From positions 310,001 through 374,000 of the forward strand of contig JAVBWI010000004.1 of the NCBI GenBank assembly GCA_036677445.1: a DNA stretch of 64,000 bases, in the 5' to 3' direction. The notes under the pieces were generated by a model. It worked only from the letters and a program-made list of their open reading frames with translations. It searched no databases and was not told the origin of the DNA. The number at the start of each line of letters is the position of its first letter. Positions within the stretch are counted from its first letter, which is position 1. Both the position numbers and the translations under genes were made by a program. Shown here piece after piece: positions 17,137 through 25,380 of this stretch. The stretch comes from JAVBWI01 sp036677445. Lineage in GTDB: Bacteria > Bacillota > Clostridia > Christensenellales > CAG-138.

Positions 17137-17610
17137 TTACCGTTCCAGAGTGATGGCGCCGGTACGCGCCACATGCAGCTCCCCAAACCCGCACAATTCC
17201 TGCATGAAAGCATCCAGCCGCGCCGGTTCATCCGCAAGCTCGATTACCGTTACGCCCCCCTCTTTTTCAAGCTCCCGCGCGCCAAAGCGCCGTATAGTCT
17301 CCTCCGCCCCGGCATCGTCTGAGGCTAAACGTATCACCGCCAGTTCCCGGCAGACATAGTGCTCCGGATCGTACGCTGTCACAGAGCGCACGCACGCAAG
17401 ACGCGAAAGCCGATGCATCGCCACGGGCAGCTTGGTATCGAAGCATTCCAGCGCGAGCGTAATACGGGAAATCGCAGGATCCATGCTTTGTGCAACAGCA
17501 AGACTTTTGATATTCCAGCCCTCGCGCCGGATCTGTGCTGTGATTCTTGTAAGCACGCCGAATTCGTTGTCTACCATCAAAGTAAGAATGTGCGCTATTC
17601 GTTCCTGCAT
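17137..17610 (-). CDS. ilvN: Acetolactate synthase small (regulatory) subunit, IlvN/IlvH-like
   Basis: A 157-residue protein with an N-terminal ACT domain (ILTLMVDNEFGVLTRITAQI ... WNIKSLAVA) and a second ALS small-subunit domain. It normally binds valine and regulates acetolactate synthase. No large subunit gene (ilvB) is adjacent; instead buk follows after 24 bp. Ribosome site GGGAGGGGAGACAGAAT. It may serve a distant IlvB. Confidence 0.85.
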   Translation of the reverse strand: MQERIAHILTLMVDNEFGVLTRITAQIRREGWNIKSLAVAQSMDPAISRITLALECFDTKLPVAMHRLSRLACVRSVTAYDPEHYVCRELAVIRLASDDAGAEETIRRFGARELEKEGGVTVIELADEPARLDAFMQELCGFGELHVARTGAITLER

Positions 17611-17664
17611 ATTCTGTCTCCCCTCCCGCTACATACATTTTCGCCAAGTATTTACCGTTTCTTC

Positions 17665-17693
17665 ATTATACAACAATCGTTGCCGCAGGAACA
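17665..17693 (-). promoter_or_regulatory. Probable promoter of the ilvN-buk operon
   Basis: On the minus strand TATAAT (17670-17665) lies about 55 bp before ilvN, with a poor -35 (TGTTCC) 17 bp upstream. An inverted repeat CCGC..GGAA-CA-TTCC..GCGG (17683-17704) overlaps the -35 and could be an operator. Confidence 0.5.
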
Positions 17694-17704
17694 TTCCACA
17701 GCGG

Positions 17705-18011
17705 AATTTTGAAAGATATATTATGCGTTCCTGCAGGACTTGCTTTATGTAAGCACGATTAAATGAGGGATGAATGGATTGACGAGATGGTTTTGTGGCC
17801 CGCAAGTAGCAAAATCGAAGGAATAGCAGCGCTATTTCAAGCTTAAACGCAGCAGGACATGAAAACAGCCGTCAGGACAACGTTCCGAATTAATCAGAGC
17901 CTACTTAGAAAAGAAGCCGATGAATGCCCGTGAGGCTGGCGCAGTTTGACATTCGTACGGTTTTCAGAGTACAATCAGCAGAGAATACTGGGAGGAATGA
18001 GGAAGAAACGA
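17705..18011. other. Intergenic region upstream of the foldase gene
   Basis: About 300 bp without a supported gene. Short frames are broken by stops. I see no strong hairpin and no clear -35/-10 pair. An old gene remnant is possible but not recognisable. Confidence 0.5.
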
Positions 18012-19181
18012 ATGAAACGGATTTCCCTTTTTATATTGGCGCTGATGCTGGTACTTGGAGCTGCGGCCTGTACGCCTGCCCAGGAGCAGCCGGCGGCGGA
18101 GACCCCGTCGGCGGATGCCCGCGCGGGAGACACGATCATCTGCCGCATCGGAGACGTTACGCTTCTGCGCAGCGATTTTGAAGTGCTCTTTAATTTGTAT
18201 TTCAACCAATACGTCCAAGCCGGCTATGATATGACCAATGAAGCGAACATCAAGGCGCTGCAGGATGCGGTGTTTAACTCCATGGTGCGTGCCGAAGTCA
18301 TATACCAGCAGGCGGTCGTACAGGGCATCACACTCACAGCGGATGAAGAAACGCAGGTTGCAACAACCGCGCAGGCGCAATACGACGAGCTCTACAACGC
18401 CTATATCGAGGATGCAAAGAGCGAAGGCGCAGCGGATACCCAAGCCCGCGCCACGGAACTGTTCACTGCAGACCTCGACAAAAACGGGTTTACGCTTGAA
18501 ACCTTTATTGCACAGCTCCAGAAGGATATCCGTAAGTCCATGATGGCGGAAAAGCTGGAAGCCGCAGTTACGGCCAACATAATATTTACCGAGGAGGATG
18601 CGCTCGCACGTTTTCCAGAGGATATGGAGGCCGACCGCGCCGCTTTTGCCGAGAATGTATCGCGGTTTGACGCCGCGCAGAACACATATGACGCAAACGG
18701 CGGCATTCCGCCGCTGTATGTGCCCGAAGGATACGTACGCGTCAAGCACATTCTGGTGGCGGATGAAGAAACCGCGCTGTCGCTGATCGACCGTATCCAT
18801 GCGGGCGAGGATTTCGATGCGCTGATGGCGGAATACGGCACCGACCCCGGTATGCAGGCCGAGCCCAACAAGTCGCTTGGGTATCTGATGAGCAAGGACA
18901 CCAACTTTATGGCGGAATTCAAGAAAGCCGGGCTGGCGCTTGAAAACGCGGGCGACATTTCGGCGCCTGTGGCAACGGACTATGGCTATCACATTATCAA
19001 GCTGGTAAATAAACTTGAAAGCGGCGCGCGCGACTTTGCGCAAGTAAAGGACGACTATATTTCCGGTACGCTCGCCCTGCTCAAGGCGGAAGAATTTGAA
19101 ACGCAGGTAACGGACTGGACCGACGCATTGAACGTCACAAGCTATATCGGCCGCATCCGTGACCTTGGGAAGGCGAAATAA
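18012..19181 (+). CDS. prsA: PrsA-like foldase lipoprotein (parvulin-type peptidyl-prolyl isomerase)
   Basis: A 389-residue lipoprotein: signal peptide MKRISLFILALML with lipobox LGAAAC (Cys20), a SurA-like helical N-terminal region, then a parvulin rotamase domain at about residues 235-340 (VKHILVADEETA, DFDALMAEYGTDPG, LGYLMSKD, DYGYHIIKL). PrsA-type proteins fold secreted proteins outside the membrane. The chosen ATG has GAGGAAG at good distance; an ATG 15 bp upstream (17997) is an alternative with its GGGAGG too close. Confidence 0.88.
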   Translation: MKRISLFILALMLVLGAAACTPAQEQPAAETPSADARAGDTIICRIGDVTLLRSDFEVLFNLYFNQYVQAGYDMTNEANIKALQDAVFNSMVRAEVIYQQAVVQGITLTADEETQVATTAQAQYDELYNAYIEDAKSEGAADTQARATELFTADLDKNGFTLETFIAQLQKDIRKSMMAEKLEAAVTANIIFTEEDALARFPEDMEADRAAFAENVSRFDAAQNTYDANGGIPPLYVPEGYVRVKHILVADEETALSLIDRIHAGEDFDALMAEYGTDPGMQAEPNKSLGYLMSKDTNFMAEFKKAGLALENAGDISAPVATDYGYHIIKLVNKLESGARDFAQVKDDYISGTLALLKAEEFETQVTDWTDALNVTSYIGRIRDLGKAK

Positions 19182-19251
19182 ACCTGCGGCAAAACCCGCA
19201 TGCGCGCAAACAGAAATGCAGGCAATCAGTTGAAACAACGAGGAGTATACG

Positions 19252-19563
19252 ATGCAGAACACGACTGCGATGGGCGTATATCGCCTGTATGACCCGAAAA
19301 GCGGCGTTTCCTATGTCGGGTTCAGCCGAAATATGGAAGGCACCCGCAAAAGGCTGCGCTTCGAACTGAAGCTCAATGCTTGCTCCTACAAGCCGTTGCA
19401 GGCTTTCTGCAATGCATGCGGCGGCGAGCTGTGCTTTGAAGTTTTGGAAACGTACGCGCCCGACTCCTCGCTTTCTGAAGAAGAAGTGGATGCGCACCTG
19501 ACGGCGATGCTGCTTCGCCACAAGGCTTCACTCAATGCAAAGCGAATACAGTTACAAGTCTGA
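19252..19563 (+). CDS. Small GIY-YIG nuclease-like protein
   Basis: A 103-residue protein. The opening GVYRLYDPKSGVSYVGFSRN corresponds to the GIY-YIG pattern (GVY...YVG), followed by an Arg-rich helix (RKRLRFELKLN). A Glu-rich segment and a late Asn (SLNAKR) fit the remaining catalytic positions. Single-domain GIY-YIG proteins of this size are common in Clostridia; their substrates are mostly unknown. Ribosome site CGAGGAGTATACG. It precedes gerM in the same direction. Confidence 0.65.
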   Translation: MQNTTAMGVYRLYDPKSGVSYVGFSRNMEGTRKRLRFELKLNACSYKPLQAFCNACGGELCFEVLETYAPDSSLSEEEVDAHLTAMLLRHKASLNAKRIQLQV

Positions 19564-19578
19564 AGGACGGCAACATAC

Positions 19579-19626
19579 TTCCCCCCGTGTGCGAATAAGT
19601 ATTGTAAAAACGCGCAACGGGGGGAA
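19579..19626 (+). promoter_or_regulatory. Hairpin that encloses the gerM ribosome-binding site
   Basis: TTCCCCCCGTGTGCG (19579-19593) pairs with CGCGCAACGGGGGGAA (19611-19626) with one bulged A and a 17-nt A/T-rich loop. The GGGGGGAA half is the Shine-Dalgarno of the GerMN gene, 4 nt before its ATG (19631). In mRNA the site would be sequestered unless the stem is opened, so translational control is likely. Confidence 0.7.
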
Positions 19627-19630
19627 TCTT

Positions 19631-20611
19631 ATGTATATGCGGAAACGATACGCGCCGGCGGTGCTCACGTTGTGCCTGCTGCTGGCGGTGTTGCTGTGCG
19701 GGTGCTCGCTGGTGGACAGTGTGTTCCATCCGGCGGCGGAGGAGGAAGAACAGCCGGTGGATTCGACCGCGGGATACAGGCGCACCGTGCTGTATTTTCA
19801 GACGGACGACGGTTTTATGGTACCGGTGATGAAACTTTTGCCCTGGGAGGAAGGCATCGGCTCCGCGGCGCTCAACCAACTGGTGGATACGGATGAAAAC
19901 CGAATTTCCGCCGCCGCCATGGGGCTCAAAAACGTCGTGCCTCAGGGGGTGAGCTTTGTGCTCTCCATATCCGACGACGCGGTGGCGACGCTTAACATTT
20001 GCGACCTGCCCGAGCTTGAAAGCGCCGAGGCGGAGCAGGCGCTCGTCACGGCAGTGGTCAACACGCTTACGGAATTCTCTACCATTGACCAGGTGCAATT
20101 GAAATTTGACGGCAAGATAAAAAGAAAGCTGCCCAACGGCACAAAGGTGGAGGACGCCATGCGTACCTTGCCCCTGAACGAGGAGCCCCTGCCGGTAAGC
20201 GCTTCGGAGGACGACACGTTGTACCAGTTGACGCTGTACTATCCCAACCAGGCCGCCAGCCTGTTTGTACCGGTTACGCGCACCATCGCGCGCGAGCCGA
20301 GCATTTCCGTTGCTATGGAGGAACTGGTGTGCGGGCCGGTGGACAGCGCCCTGCGCAATTGTTTCCCGGAAGGTACGCAGGTACTGTCCGCTACCATCCT
20401 GGACGATATCGCCAGCATCAACCTTTCGGAGGCGTTTGCGTCCATCGCCGATACGCCCGCTCTTGAGCAGGCCGCTTTGGAGAGCATGCAGCTTACGGCG
20501 CAGCACTTCGGCGCCGTTTCCGCACTGCATGTACAGGTGGAAGGCAAGGATTATCAAAGCGCCTCGGTCGAGACCATGGCCATGCCGGAATATGTCAACA
20601 AATTCCGCTAA
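19631..20611 (+). CDS. gerM: GerMN-domain sporulation lipoprotein
   Basis: A 326-residue lipoprotein with signal peptide and lipobox LLCGC (Cys near residue 20), followed by two GerMN domains at about residues 70-175 and 210-315 (MVPVMKLLPWEE..., LFVPVTRTIARE..., each with an ALNQLV/AMEELV helix). In Bacillus GerM is a forespore/mother-cell channel-associated lipoprotein needed for engulfment and germination. The ATG was chosen for the adjacent GGGGGGAATCTT; the in-frame extension runs back into the preceding gene. The ribosome site is embedded in a strong hairpin. Confidence 0.85.
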   Translation: MYMRKRYAPAVLTLCLLLAVLLCGCSLVDSVFHPAAEEEEQPVDSTAGYRRTVLYFQTDDGFMVPVMKLLPWEEGIGSAALNQLVDTDENRISAAAMGLKNVVPQGVSFVLSISDDAVATLNICDLPELESAEAEQALVTAVVNTLTEFSTIDQVQLKFDGKIKRKLPNGTKVEDAMRTLPLNEEPLPVSASEDDTLYQLTLYYPNQAASLFVPVTRTIAREPSISVAMEELVCGPVDSALRNCFPEGTQVLSATILDDIASINLSEAFASIADTPALEQAALESMQLTAQHFGAVSALHVQVEGKDYQSASVETMAMPEYVNKFR

Positions 20612-20643
20612 CAACTCCCGCCGCCATATATAATATAAAAAGC

Positions 20644-20903
20644 AGGACGCCTCACAGCGTCTTCCGGCTATCGACAAACCCTGCGATTTAGAATATCAAG
20701 TTGAAAATTATGCAGTTATAGGCTTTTAATCCGTCATTTTGCAGCGACCTGTGCGGTGCAAAATGACACCTCGAAGCGTAAGTTGACGCGACAGCTTTCC
20801 TGCGTAAGCAGGAAACCGAGCGCCAACTTGCGCGGTGAGCCTCGGCAAAGTGCCATTGGCACTTTGCCGACATGCTGAGGACGCCTCGCAGCGTCCTGTT
20901 TTT
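20644..20903. repeat. Structured repeat block A, bracketed by outward-facing terminator hairpins
   Basis: Order of elements: left hairpin AGGACGC/GCGTCTT (20644-20663) with T-run on the minus strand. Hairpin 1 is GTCATTTTGCA/TGCAAAATGAC (20733-20767) with loop GCGACCTGTGCGG. Hairpin 2 is nested, an outer stem 20776-20789/20820-20833 and an inner TTTCCTGC/GCAGGAAA. Hairpin 3 is CGGCAAAGTGCC/GGCACTTTGCCG (20843-20869). The right hairpin is AGGACGC/GCGTCCT (20878-20897) followed by GTTTTT on the plus strand. Loop 1 and the element order recur in blocks B, C and D. It fills the gap between gerM and the dCMP deaminase gene. Confidence 0.8.
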
Positions 20904-20966
20904 ATGCTTTCAAATCCCTGCCCCTGCGTGGTATACTATATGACAAAGATCTGAGGAGGAAATGGC

Positions 20967-21452
20967 ATGCAGACATGGAACAAATGGGATATCCGCTTTA
21001 TGGAGCTTTGCAAGGCCATCTCCAACTGGTCGAGCTGTTACCAGGAAGGCCGCAAGATCGGCGCGATCATCGTGAAAAACAAGCGCATACTCACTACGGG
21101 CTACAACGGCGCGCCTTCGGGGATCATGAGCTGCGCGGAACGCGGCGAATGCTTAAGGCGCAAAATGGGCATCCCTTCCGGTACCCGCCACGAGCTGTGT
21201 TATGCCATCCACGCGGAACAAAACGCCATCATCCAGGCGGCGAAGCTGGGCGTCTCCATAGACGGCGCGACACTCTACTGCACGCACCAGCCCTGCGTCA
21301 TCTGTGCAAAAATGATCGTGAATGCGGGAATCAGCCGCGTGGTATATGCACAAGGGTATCCCGACGAATTTTCGCTGGATATATTCCAGCAGGCGGGCGT
21401 GCGCCTGGAGCGTTACATTCCGGAAGAAAAAACGCCGGACGAACCGGCATAA
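20967..21452 (+). CDS. comEB: Deoxycytidylate (dCMP) deaminase, ComEB family
   Basis: A 161-residue zinc-dependent deaminase converting dCMP to dUMP for thymidylate synthesis. Zinc/catalytic motifs are HAEQNAI (His and catalytic Glu) and PCVICAKMI (two Cys). The N-terminal GYNGAPSG segment is also typical. Ribosome site GAGGAGGAAATGGC. Its nearest upstream neighbour is the terminated block A, so it probably has its own promoter. Confidence 0.94.
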   Translation: MQTWNKWDIRFMELCKAISNWSSCYQEGRKIGAIIVKNKRILTTGYNGAPSGIMSCAERGECLRRKMGIPSGTRHELCYAIHAEQNAIIQAAKLGVSIDGATLYCTHQPCVICAKMIVNAGISRVVYAQGYPDEFSLDIFQQAGVRLERYIPEEKTPDEPA

Positions 21453-21468
21453 TAATTGAATTTTTCTT

Positions 21469-21867
21469 TCAGCGCGGCGTCAGGGCGTTCTCAACCGCCT
21501 TTTTGATGACCTTGCTGGAATTGGTGGCACCCGCCACAGCATCCACATCCACCGTTTGTTGGGCAATGATATCTTCAATGATTTTTTCAGCGGGCGCTCC
21601 CCGCTCATTTTTGTGTTCCAGCAGCGTAATATTCGTCAGTATGCCGTCTTTGACCGTAACACAAACTTTTGCATAGATAAAATCCACATCGCATTCGCCC
21701 TGATAAACGCCGTCGGGTATTGCGTCGATATCCGGCTGGGATATCTTTATATTGCCGACTTCCCGCTGATAATTCCCTGCATCCCACAGGTATTTGAGGC
21801 CATATACGGCGGCTATCAATGCAAGAAGCATAAGGACCGCCATAATTTTCTTTTTTGTCGTTTTCAA
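21469..21867 (-). CDS. Membrane-anchored FMN-binding domain protein
   Basis: A 132-residue protein with an N-terminal membrane anchor (about residues 8-26) and an extracytoplasmic FMN_bind domain ending AVAGATNSSKVIKKAVENAL. The GATNS segment corresponds to the site where ApbE transferases attach FMN through phosphoester to Ser/Thr; the residue before it is Ala rather than Ser. Such proteins act in extracytosolic electron transfer. It follows the TetR gene by 6 bp in one operon. Confidence 0.8.
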   Translation of the reverse strand: MKTTKKKIMAVLMLLALIAAVYGLKYLWDAGNYQREVGNIKISQPDIDAIPDGVYQGECDVDFIYAKVCVTVKDGILTNITLLEHKNERGAPAEKIIEDIIAQQTVDVDAVAGATNSSKVIKKAVENALTPR

Positions 21868-21873
21868 TTGATT

Positions 21874-22518
21874 TCACCTGTCTTCATTTATATTGTTCAG
21901 AACCGAGTACAGCAGCATTTGAAACGCGTTTTGTAAAAATTCATGCTTCGTTACATGCATGTTTACGGAAAGATACGCTTCTTTTTTATTTGCCATGAAA
22001 ATCAGGCCGCAAATGCTTGCCCAAAGCGCAAAGGCAGCCGGCAAGGGCTGTATGTCCGGACGCAAACGCTTCTGTTCGATGCCGCTTTGCACCAGCTTTT
22101 GCAGCATTTCGTTAATCTCTTCTCCAACTCTGTAAACATCCGCCAATATGGGCTGCTTTAGAAAGTCCTCCCGACTTACGCTGATCTCACCCAATATACT
22201 TTCAAAATACAAAGGGTATTTCTGCTCAAAAGAAACCAGTATGCTGCAAATGGCATAAAAACATTCCTCAAAGCTATCGGAAGAAGCAATACTCTCGCTT
22301 ATGCCCTGCTTTAACAAAACCATGCCGCCGTAAACAATATGGTTGTAAATTTCTTCCTTGCTTTTGAAATACACGTATATCGTCGATTTGCTGTAATCCG
22401 CCTCTTTTGCAATATCATCCATTGTGGTTTGGGAAACGCCCTTTTCCAAAAACAGCTTTTTTGCCGCCTCCAGAATAGTTTTTCGATGAAATTCAATCAA
22501 CGTATCTTTCTTTTTCAA
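21874..22518 (-). CDS. TetR/AcrR family regulator
   Basis: A 214-residue regulator with an N-terminal TetR HTH (ILEAAKKLFLEKGVSQTTMDDIAKEADYSKSTIYVYF, residues about 14-50) and a helical ligand/dimer domain. It forms an operon with the FMN-binding protein gene and lies behind a promoter overlapped by a dyad (22534-22570), so it probably represses itself. Ligand unknown. Confidence 0.88.
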   Translation of the reverse strand: MKKKDTLIEFHRKTILEAAKKLFLEKGVSQTTMDDIAKEADYSKSTIYVYFKSKEEIYNHIVYGGMVLLKQGISESIASSDSFEECFYAICSILVSFEQKYPLYFESILGEISVSREDFLKQPILADVYRVGEEINEMLQKLVQSGIEQKRLRPDIQPLPAAFALWASICGLIFMANKKEAYLSVNMHVTKHEFLQNAFQMLLYSVLNNINEDR

Positions 22519-22533
22519 CGCGTATCTCCTTTT

Positions 22534-22578
22534 TCGTACTTATGGTTTTATTATAATACCGTGAGTACGATTCATCAA
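22534..22578 (-). promoter_or_regulatory. Promoter and palindromic operator of the TetR-FMN operon
   Basis: On the minus strand TTGATG (22578-22573), 17-bp spacer, TATAAT (22555-22550). Flanking the -10 is the inverted repeat TCGTACTTATGGT (22534-22546) and ACCGTGAGTACGA (22558-22570), 10 of 13 positions symmetric. This is the expected position of an autorepressor operator. Confidence 0.72.
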
Positions 22579-22735
22579 GAGCTTATCCGAAAGTTTTGAA
22601 GCAGCGGCTTTGTGCATAAAGAAAGCGCAGCCGTAGGCAGTAAGCCAACGTTGCGCTTTGCATTGTTGATTCATTATTGTAGGTGCATCGCAGGCGGCGT
22701 TCCGATTTGTGTTTGTGCCGCCGGGCAATACAGGC

Positions 22736-23512
22736 TTATGCCTCGGGAATATCCCCCACGCCTTCGAGCACATATTTGGGGCGGTACGGGAATTTCACCA
22801 GCATATCGCGCGAGGTCACGCCGGAGAGCACCAGAACGGTATCGATCTCCGCCTCCACGCCCGCCATGATATCCGTATCCATGCGGTCGCCGACGATCGC
22901 GGTATCCACAGGCGACGTCTGCAAGCGCTTGAGCGCATGCCGCATCATCAGCGGATTGGGCTTGCCCACAAAATATGCGTTCACACCGGTGGCAAGCTCT
23001 ATGGGCGCGATCAGCGCCCGGCAGGCCGGCGCCATGCCCTGCTCGGTAGGCCCGGTCAGGTCCGAGTTGCAGCCGATGAGCCGCGCGCCTTTGTTAACAA
23101 GATAGGTTGCGCGTTCGAGCATTTCGTAGTTCAGGGAATAATCCTCCCCCACCACCACATAATCGGGATTGACGCTGTTCATGGTGATGCCAACGTCGTA
23201 CAGGGCGTTAATAAGACCCGGCTGGCCGAGCACATACGCGCTGCAATCCGGATACTGGCTGTTTAAAAAGCTCGCCGTAGCCAATGCGCTTGTGTAAAAA
23301 CAGCTCGCATCCACCTCAATGCCAAGGCGGGCCAGCTTCTGCTGCAGTTCCCGCGGCGTATAGCCGCTGTTGTTGGTAAGAAACAGGAATTTTTTGTTTT
23401 TCTCCTTGAGCCAGTCCACGAATTTCGGCACACCCGGCAACAGACGGTTCCCGTGATAGAGTACGCCGTCCATATCGCAGATGAACGCCTGTTTGTTTCG
23501 TAATGCTTCCAT
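22736..23512 (-). CDS. HAD-IIA family sugar phosphatase (NagD-like)
   Basis: A 258-residue haloacid-dehalogenase-superfamily phosphatase: motif I DMDGVLYHG (nucleophile Asp in FICDMDGV), motif II LTNNSGYTPREL, a C2-type cap in the middle, motif III FVGKPNP and motif IV GDRMDTDI. NagD-like members hydrolyse small sugar or nucleotide phosphates. The ATG at 23512 follows GAGAGGTATTAC; a longer frame lacks a ribosome site. No clear operon partner. Confidence 0.87.
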   Translation of the reverse strand: MEALRNKQAFICDMDGVLYHGNRLLPGVPKFVDWLKEKNKKFLFLTNNSGYTPRELQQKLARLGIEVDASCFYTSALATASFLNSQYPDCSAYVLGQPGLINALYDVGITMNSVNPDYVVVGEDYSLNYEMLERATYLVNKGARLIGCNSDLTGPTEQGMAPACRALIAPIELATGVNAYFVGKPNPLMMRHALKRLQTSPVDTAIVGDRMDTDIMAGVEAEIDTVLVLSGVTSRDMLVKFPYRPKYVLEGVGDIPEA

Positions 23513-23790
23513 GTAATACCTCTCGTAATACCTTCTTATTTTTCTCTTCCCCCATAGTATATCGCAATGTATTACTCCCGGCAAACACATTCCAGTATTA
23601 CCGCCCGATTATTTGCGGCGGCAGTAAGAGTACCGTGGAGGTCATCCCAGCCGCGGCAGGTATGCGGCATGGGAGCCATCGGCATCAAAGATGGAAAGCG
23701 CATGCGCCGCGTGTTTCGACGGCATCAAAACGTATTATACTAATCATAAGGGAAAAATCAAAAATGCACTGGATCGAAAGGAGTATACCT

Positions 23791-24213
23791 ATGGAAACAT
23801 TATATAAGGCAACGGCCACCTCCGTAAATGGCCGCGGCGGCACCGTTACAGTAGAAAACAGCGATCTGGTATTTGAAATGTCACCCCCCGCCGCGCTTGG
23901 CGGCAGCAATGATGCAGGCGTTAACCCCGAACAGCTTTTTGCCGCAGGGTATGCCGCATGTTTTGGAAGCGCGCTGCAGCATGTCATCAGAACCAAAAAG
24001 CTGCATATCCCGCTGCCCGGCGTACAGCTTACCGTCGGCATAGGTAAAAACGAGGCGGGTGGCTTTGCACTTGCGGCCGACATACTCGGAACCTTCAAGG
24101 GCCTGGATCAGGAGGCTGCCGACGCCCTGATGATGGAAGCGCATACGGTTTGCCCTTATTCCAACGCCACGCGGGGCAACATGCCCGTAACGCTTACCGC
24201 CAAAGTGGTCTGA
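23791..24213 (+). CDS. ohr: Organic hydroperoxide resistance protein (Ohr/OsmC family)
   Basis: A 140-residue thiol peroxidase of the Ohr subfamily. Its two redox cysteines sit in YAACFGSAL (about residue 51) and HTVCPYSNATRGN (about residue 116), spacing as in Ohr. It reduces organic hydroperoxides, normally using lipoylated proteins. The ATG follows GAAAGGAGTATACCT. No OhrR-type regulator is adjacent. Confidence 0.92.
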   Translation: METLYKATATSVNGRGGTVTVENSDLVFEMSPPAALGGSNDAGVNPEQLFAAGYAACFGSALQHVIRTKKLHIPLPGVQLTVGIGKNEAGGFALAADILGTFKGLDQEAADALMMEAHTVCPYSNATRGNMPVTLTAKVV

Positions 24214-24302
24214 CCGACGGATCAGATGGACTATTAGGTTCAATAATACGCAATAAAGCGCAAAAAATAAGAAGTCCCCACCACGCTACTCAGACTCTTT
24301 CA

Positions 24303-24488
24303 ACCCCTCCCCTTTCGGGGCAGGGGATCACAATCTCCCATTATAAATCCGATTTGACGACATGTGCGTCAAATCGGCTTAGAAATGCCGCCAATAAGCG
24401 TCATTTCAACCTGCAGAAAACCCATCGGCAAAGTCCGCAGGACTTGCCGATGGCCTGAAACCCCGTGCGAAAAGCACGGGGTTTGTTT
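24303..24488. repeat. Structured repeat block B
   Basis: A G/C-rich left segment (CCCCTCCCC ttt CGGGG, then AGGGGATC) is followed by hairpin 1 CCGATTTGACG/CGTCAAATCGG (24349-24377) with loop ACATGTG inside the shared CGACATGTGCG. Hairpin 2 is AAATGCCGC/GCGTCATTT and hairpin 3 is 24422-24436/24440-24453 with core AAGTCC gca GGACTT. The linker GGCCTGAAA leads to a terminator hairpin ACCCCGTGC/GCACGGGGT (24460-24482) followed by T-rich sequence. It lies between convergent ohr and ABC genes. Confidence 0.8.
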
Positions 24489-24525
24489 GCCTAAGACATT
24501 AAAGATGTATTTTTACCGTAACCGT

Positions 24526-25380
24526 CTACTTGCTTTTTCTTGAAAGCATGAATATGGACAACCCATAGAATACCAGTGCGGTCGCAACAAGCACCAGCAC
24601 GCTGGTAAGCGGCGTAACGGTTTGTTCGCCAAAGCGGAACACGACGCCCATCGTTTCCTTGAATCCTGCAAGGTACTCCGGCGGCGCGCCGGCAAATGTC
24701 GCGGCAAACGGCGCTTGCATGATAATCTGGCGCATCAGCAGCGCGGCGTGGGAAACGGGGAACACCTTGATGACATACTGTACCGCCTCGGGCAGCATGC
24801 CGATGGGCAAATAAATGCCCGTTAAGAACCCGATCAGCGTACCGATGATGGTGCTCGCGGTTGCGAACGCATTCTGACTCTTGAAGAATGAGACAATAAA
24901 GAATACCATTGCCGTGTTGGCAAGGGTGCTTAGCAGTATCAACCCGAACAACTTTAATAATTGGACTGCATTAAGCAGCACGCCGCCGTATGCGAGTATA
25001 TACAGTTCCGCCAGTACAAGCGCTACGAGCGTCATGATCACGCCGATGATAAACGAGGACGCGATGTAGCCGCCCGCGATCTCACTTTTTTTGATGGGAG
25101 AGGCGTGAAAATCTTTTATGATCTTCTTGGCTTTGTCGTCCACCATGATGCCAAACGCGCCCATCGTGGTCGTCATGGAAGTTACGGCAAGAAGACCCGC
25201 CATAATCCAGCTATCCATCAGCGTGCGCGCATCAGGCAAATCCTGAAGATCGTGTGCCCACACGTCGCCCAAAAACAGCACATACAACCCGATAATGATA
25301 AACACTGCCAACAGCGAAAAAAACACGGAAGTTTTATCCCGGAAAAAGACCTTGAGATTTCTGCTCATGAAGCCGGTCAT
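24526..25380 (-). CDS. ABC-2 type exporter permease
   Basis: A 284-residue membrane protein with about six hydrophobic segments, ABC-2 family. An N-terminal cytoplasmic stretch (MSRNLKVFFRDKTSVFFSLLA) precedes the first segment, and GIYLPIGMLPEAVQYV lies in the loop typical of drug/antibiotic exporters. The start overlaps the ATPase stop by 4 bp. Exported substrate is unknown. Confidence 0.88.
   Translation of the reverse strand: MTGFMSRNLKVFFRDKTSVFFSLLAVFIIIGLYVLFLGDVWAHDLQDLPDARTLMDSWIMAGLLAVTSMTTTMGAFGIMVDDKAKKIIKDFHASPIKKSEIAGGYIASSFIIGVIMTLVALVLAELYILAYGGVLLNAVQLLKLFGLILLSTLANTAMVFFIVSFFKSQNAFATASTIIGTLIGFLTGIYLPIGMLPEAVQYVIKVFPVSHAALLMRQIIMQAPFAATFAGAPPEYLAGFKETMGVVFRFGEQTVTPLTSVLVLVATALVFYGLSIFMLSRKSK

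Noticed and set aside
17755..17945. Degenerate recombinase or transposase remnant
   Set aside because: Short translated stretches between stops look vaguely protein-like but cannot be tied to any family.
22540..22773. Minus-strand 77-codon frame between the TetR and HAD genes
   Set aside because: It overlaps the end of the HAD gene and a promoter/operator, has no ribosome site and low-complexity composition.
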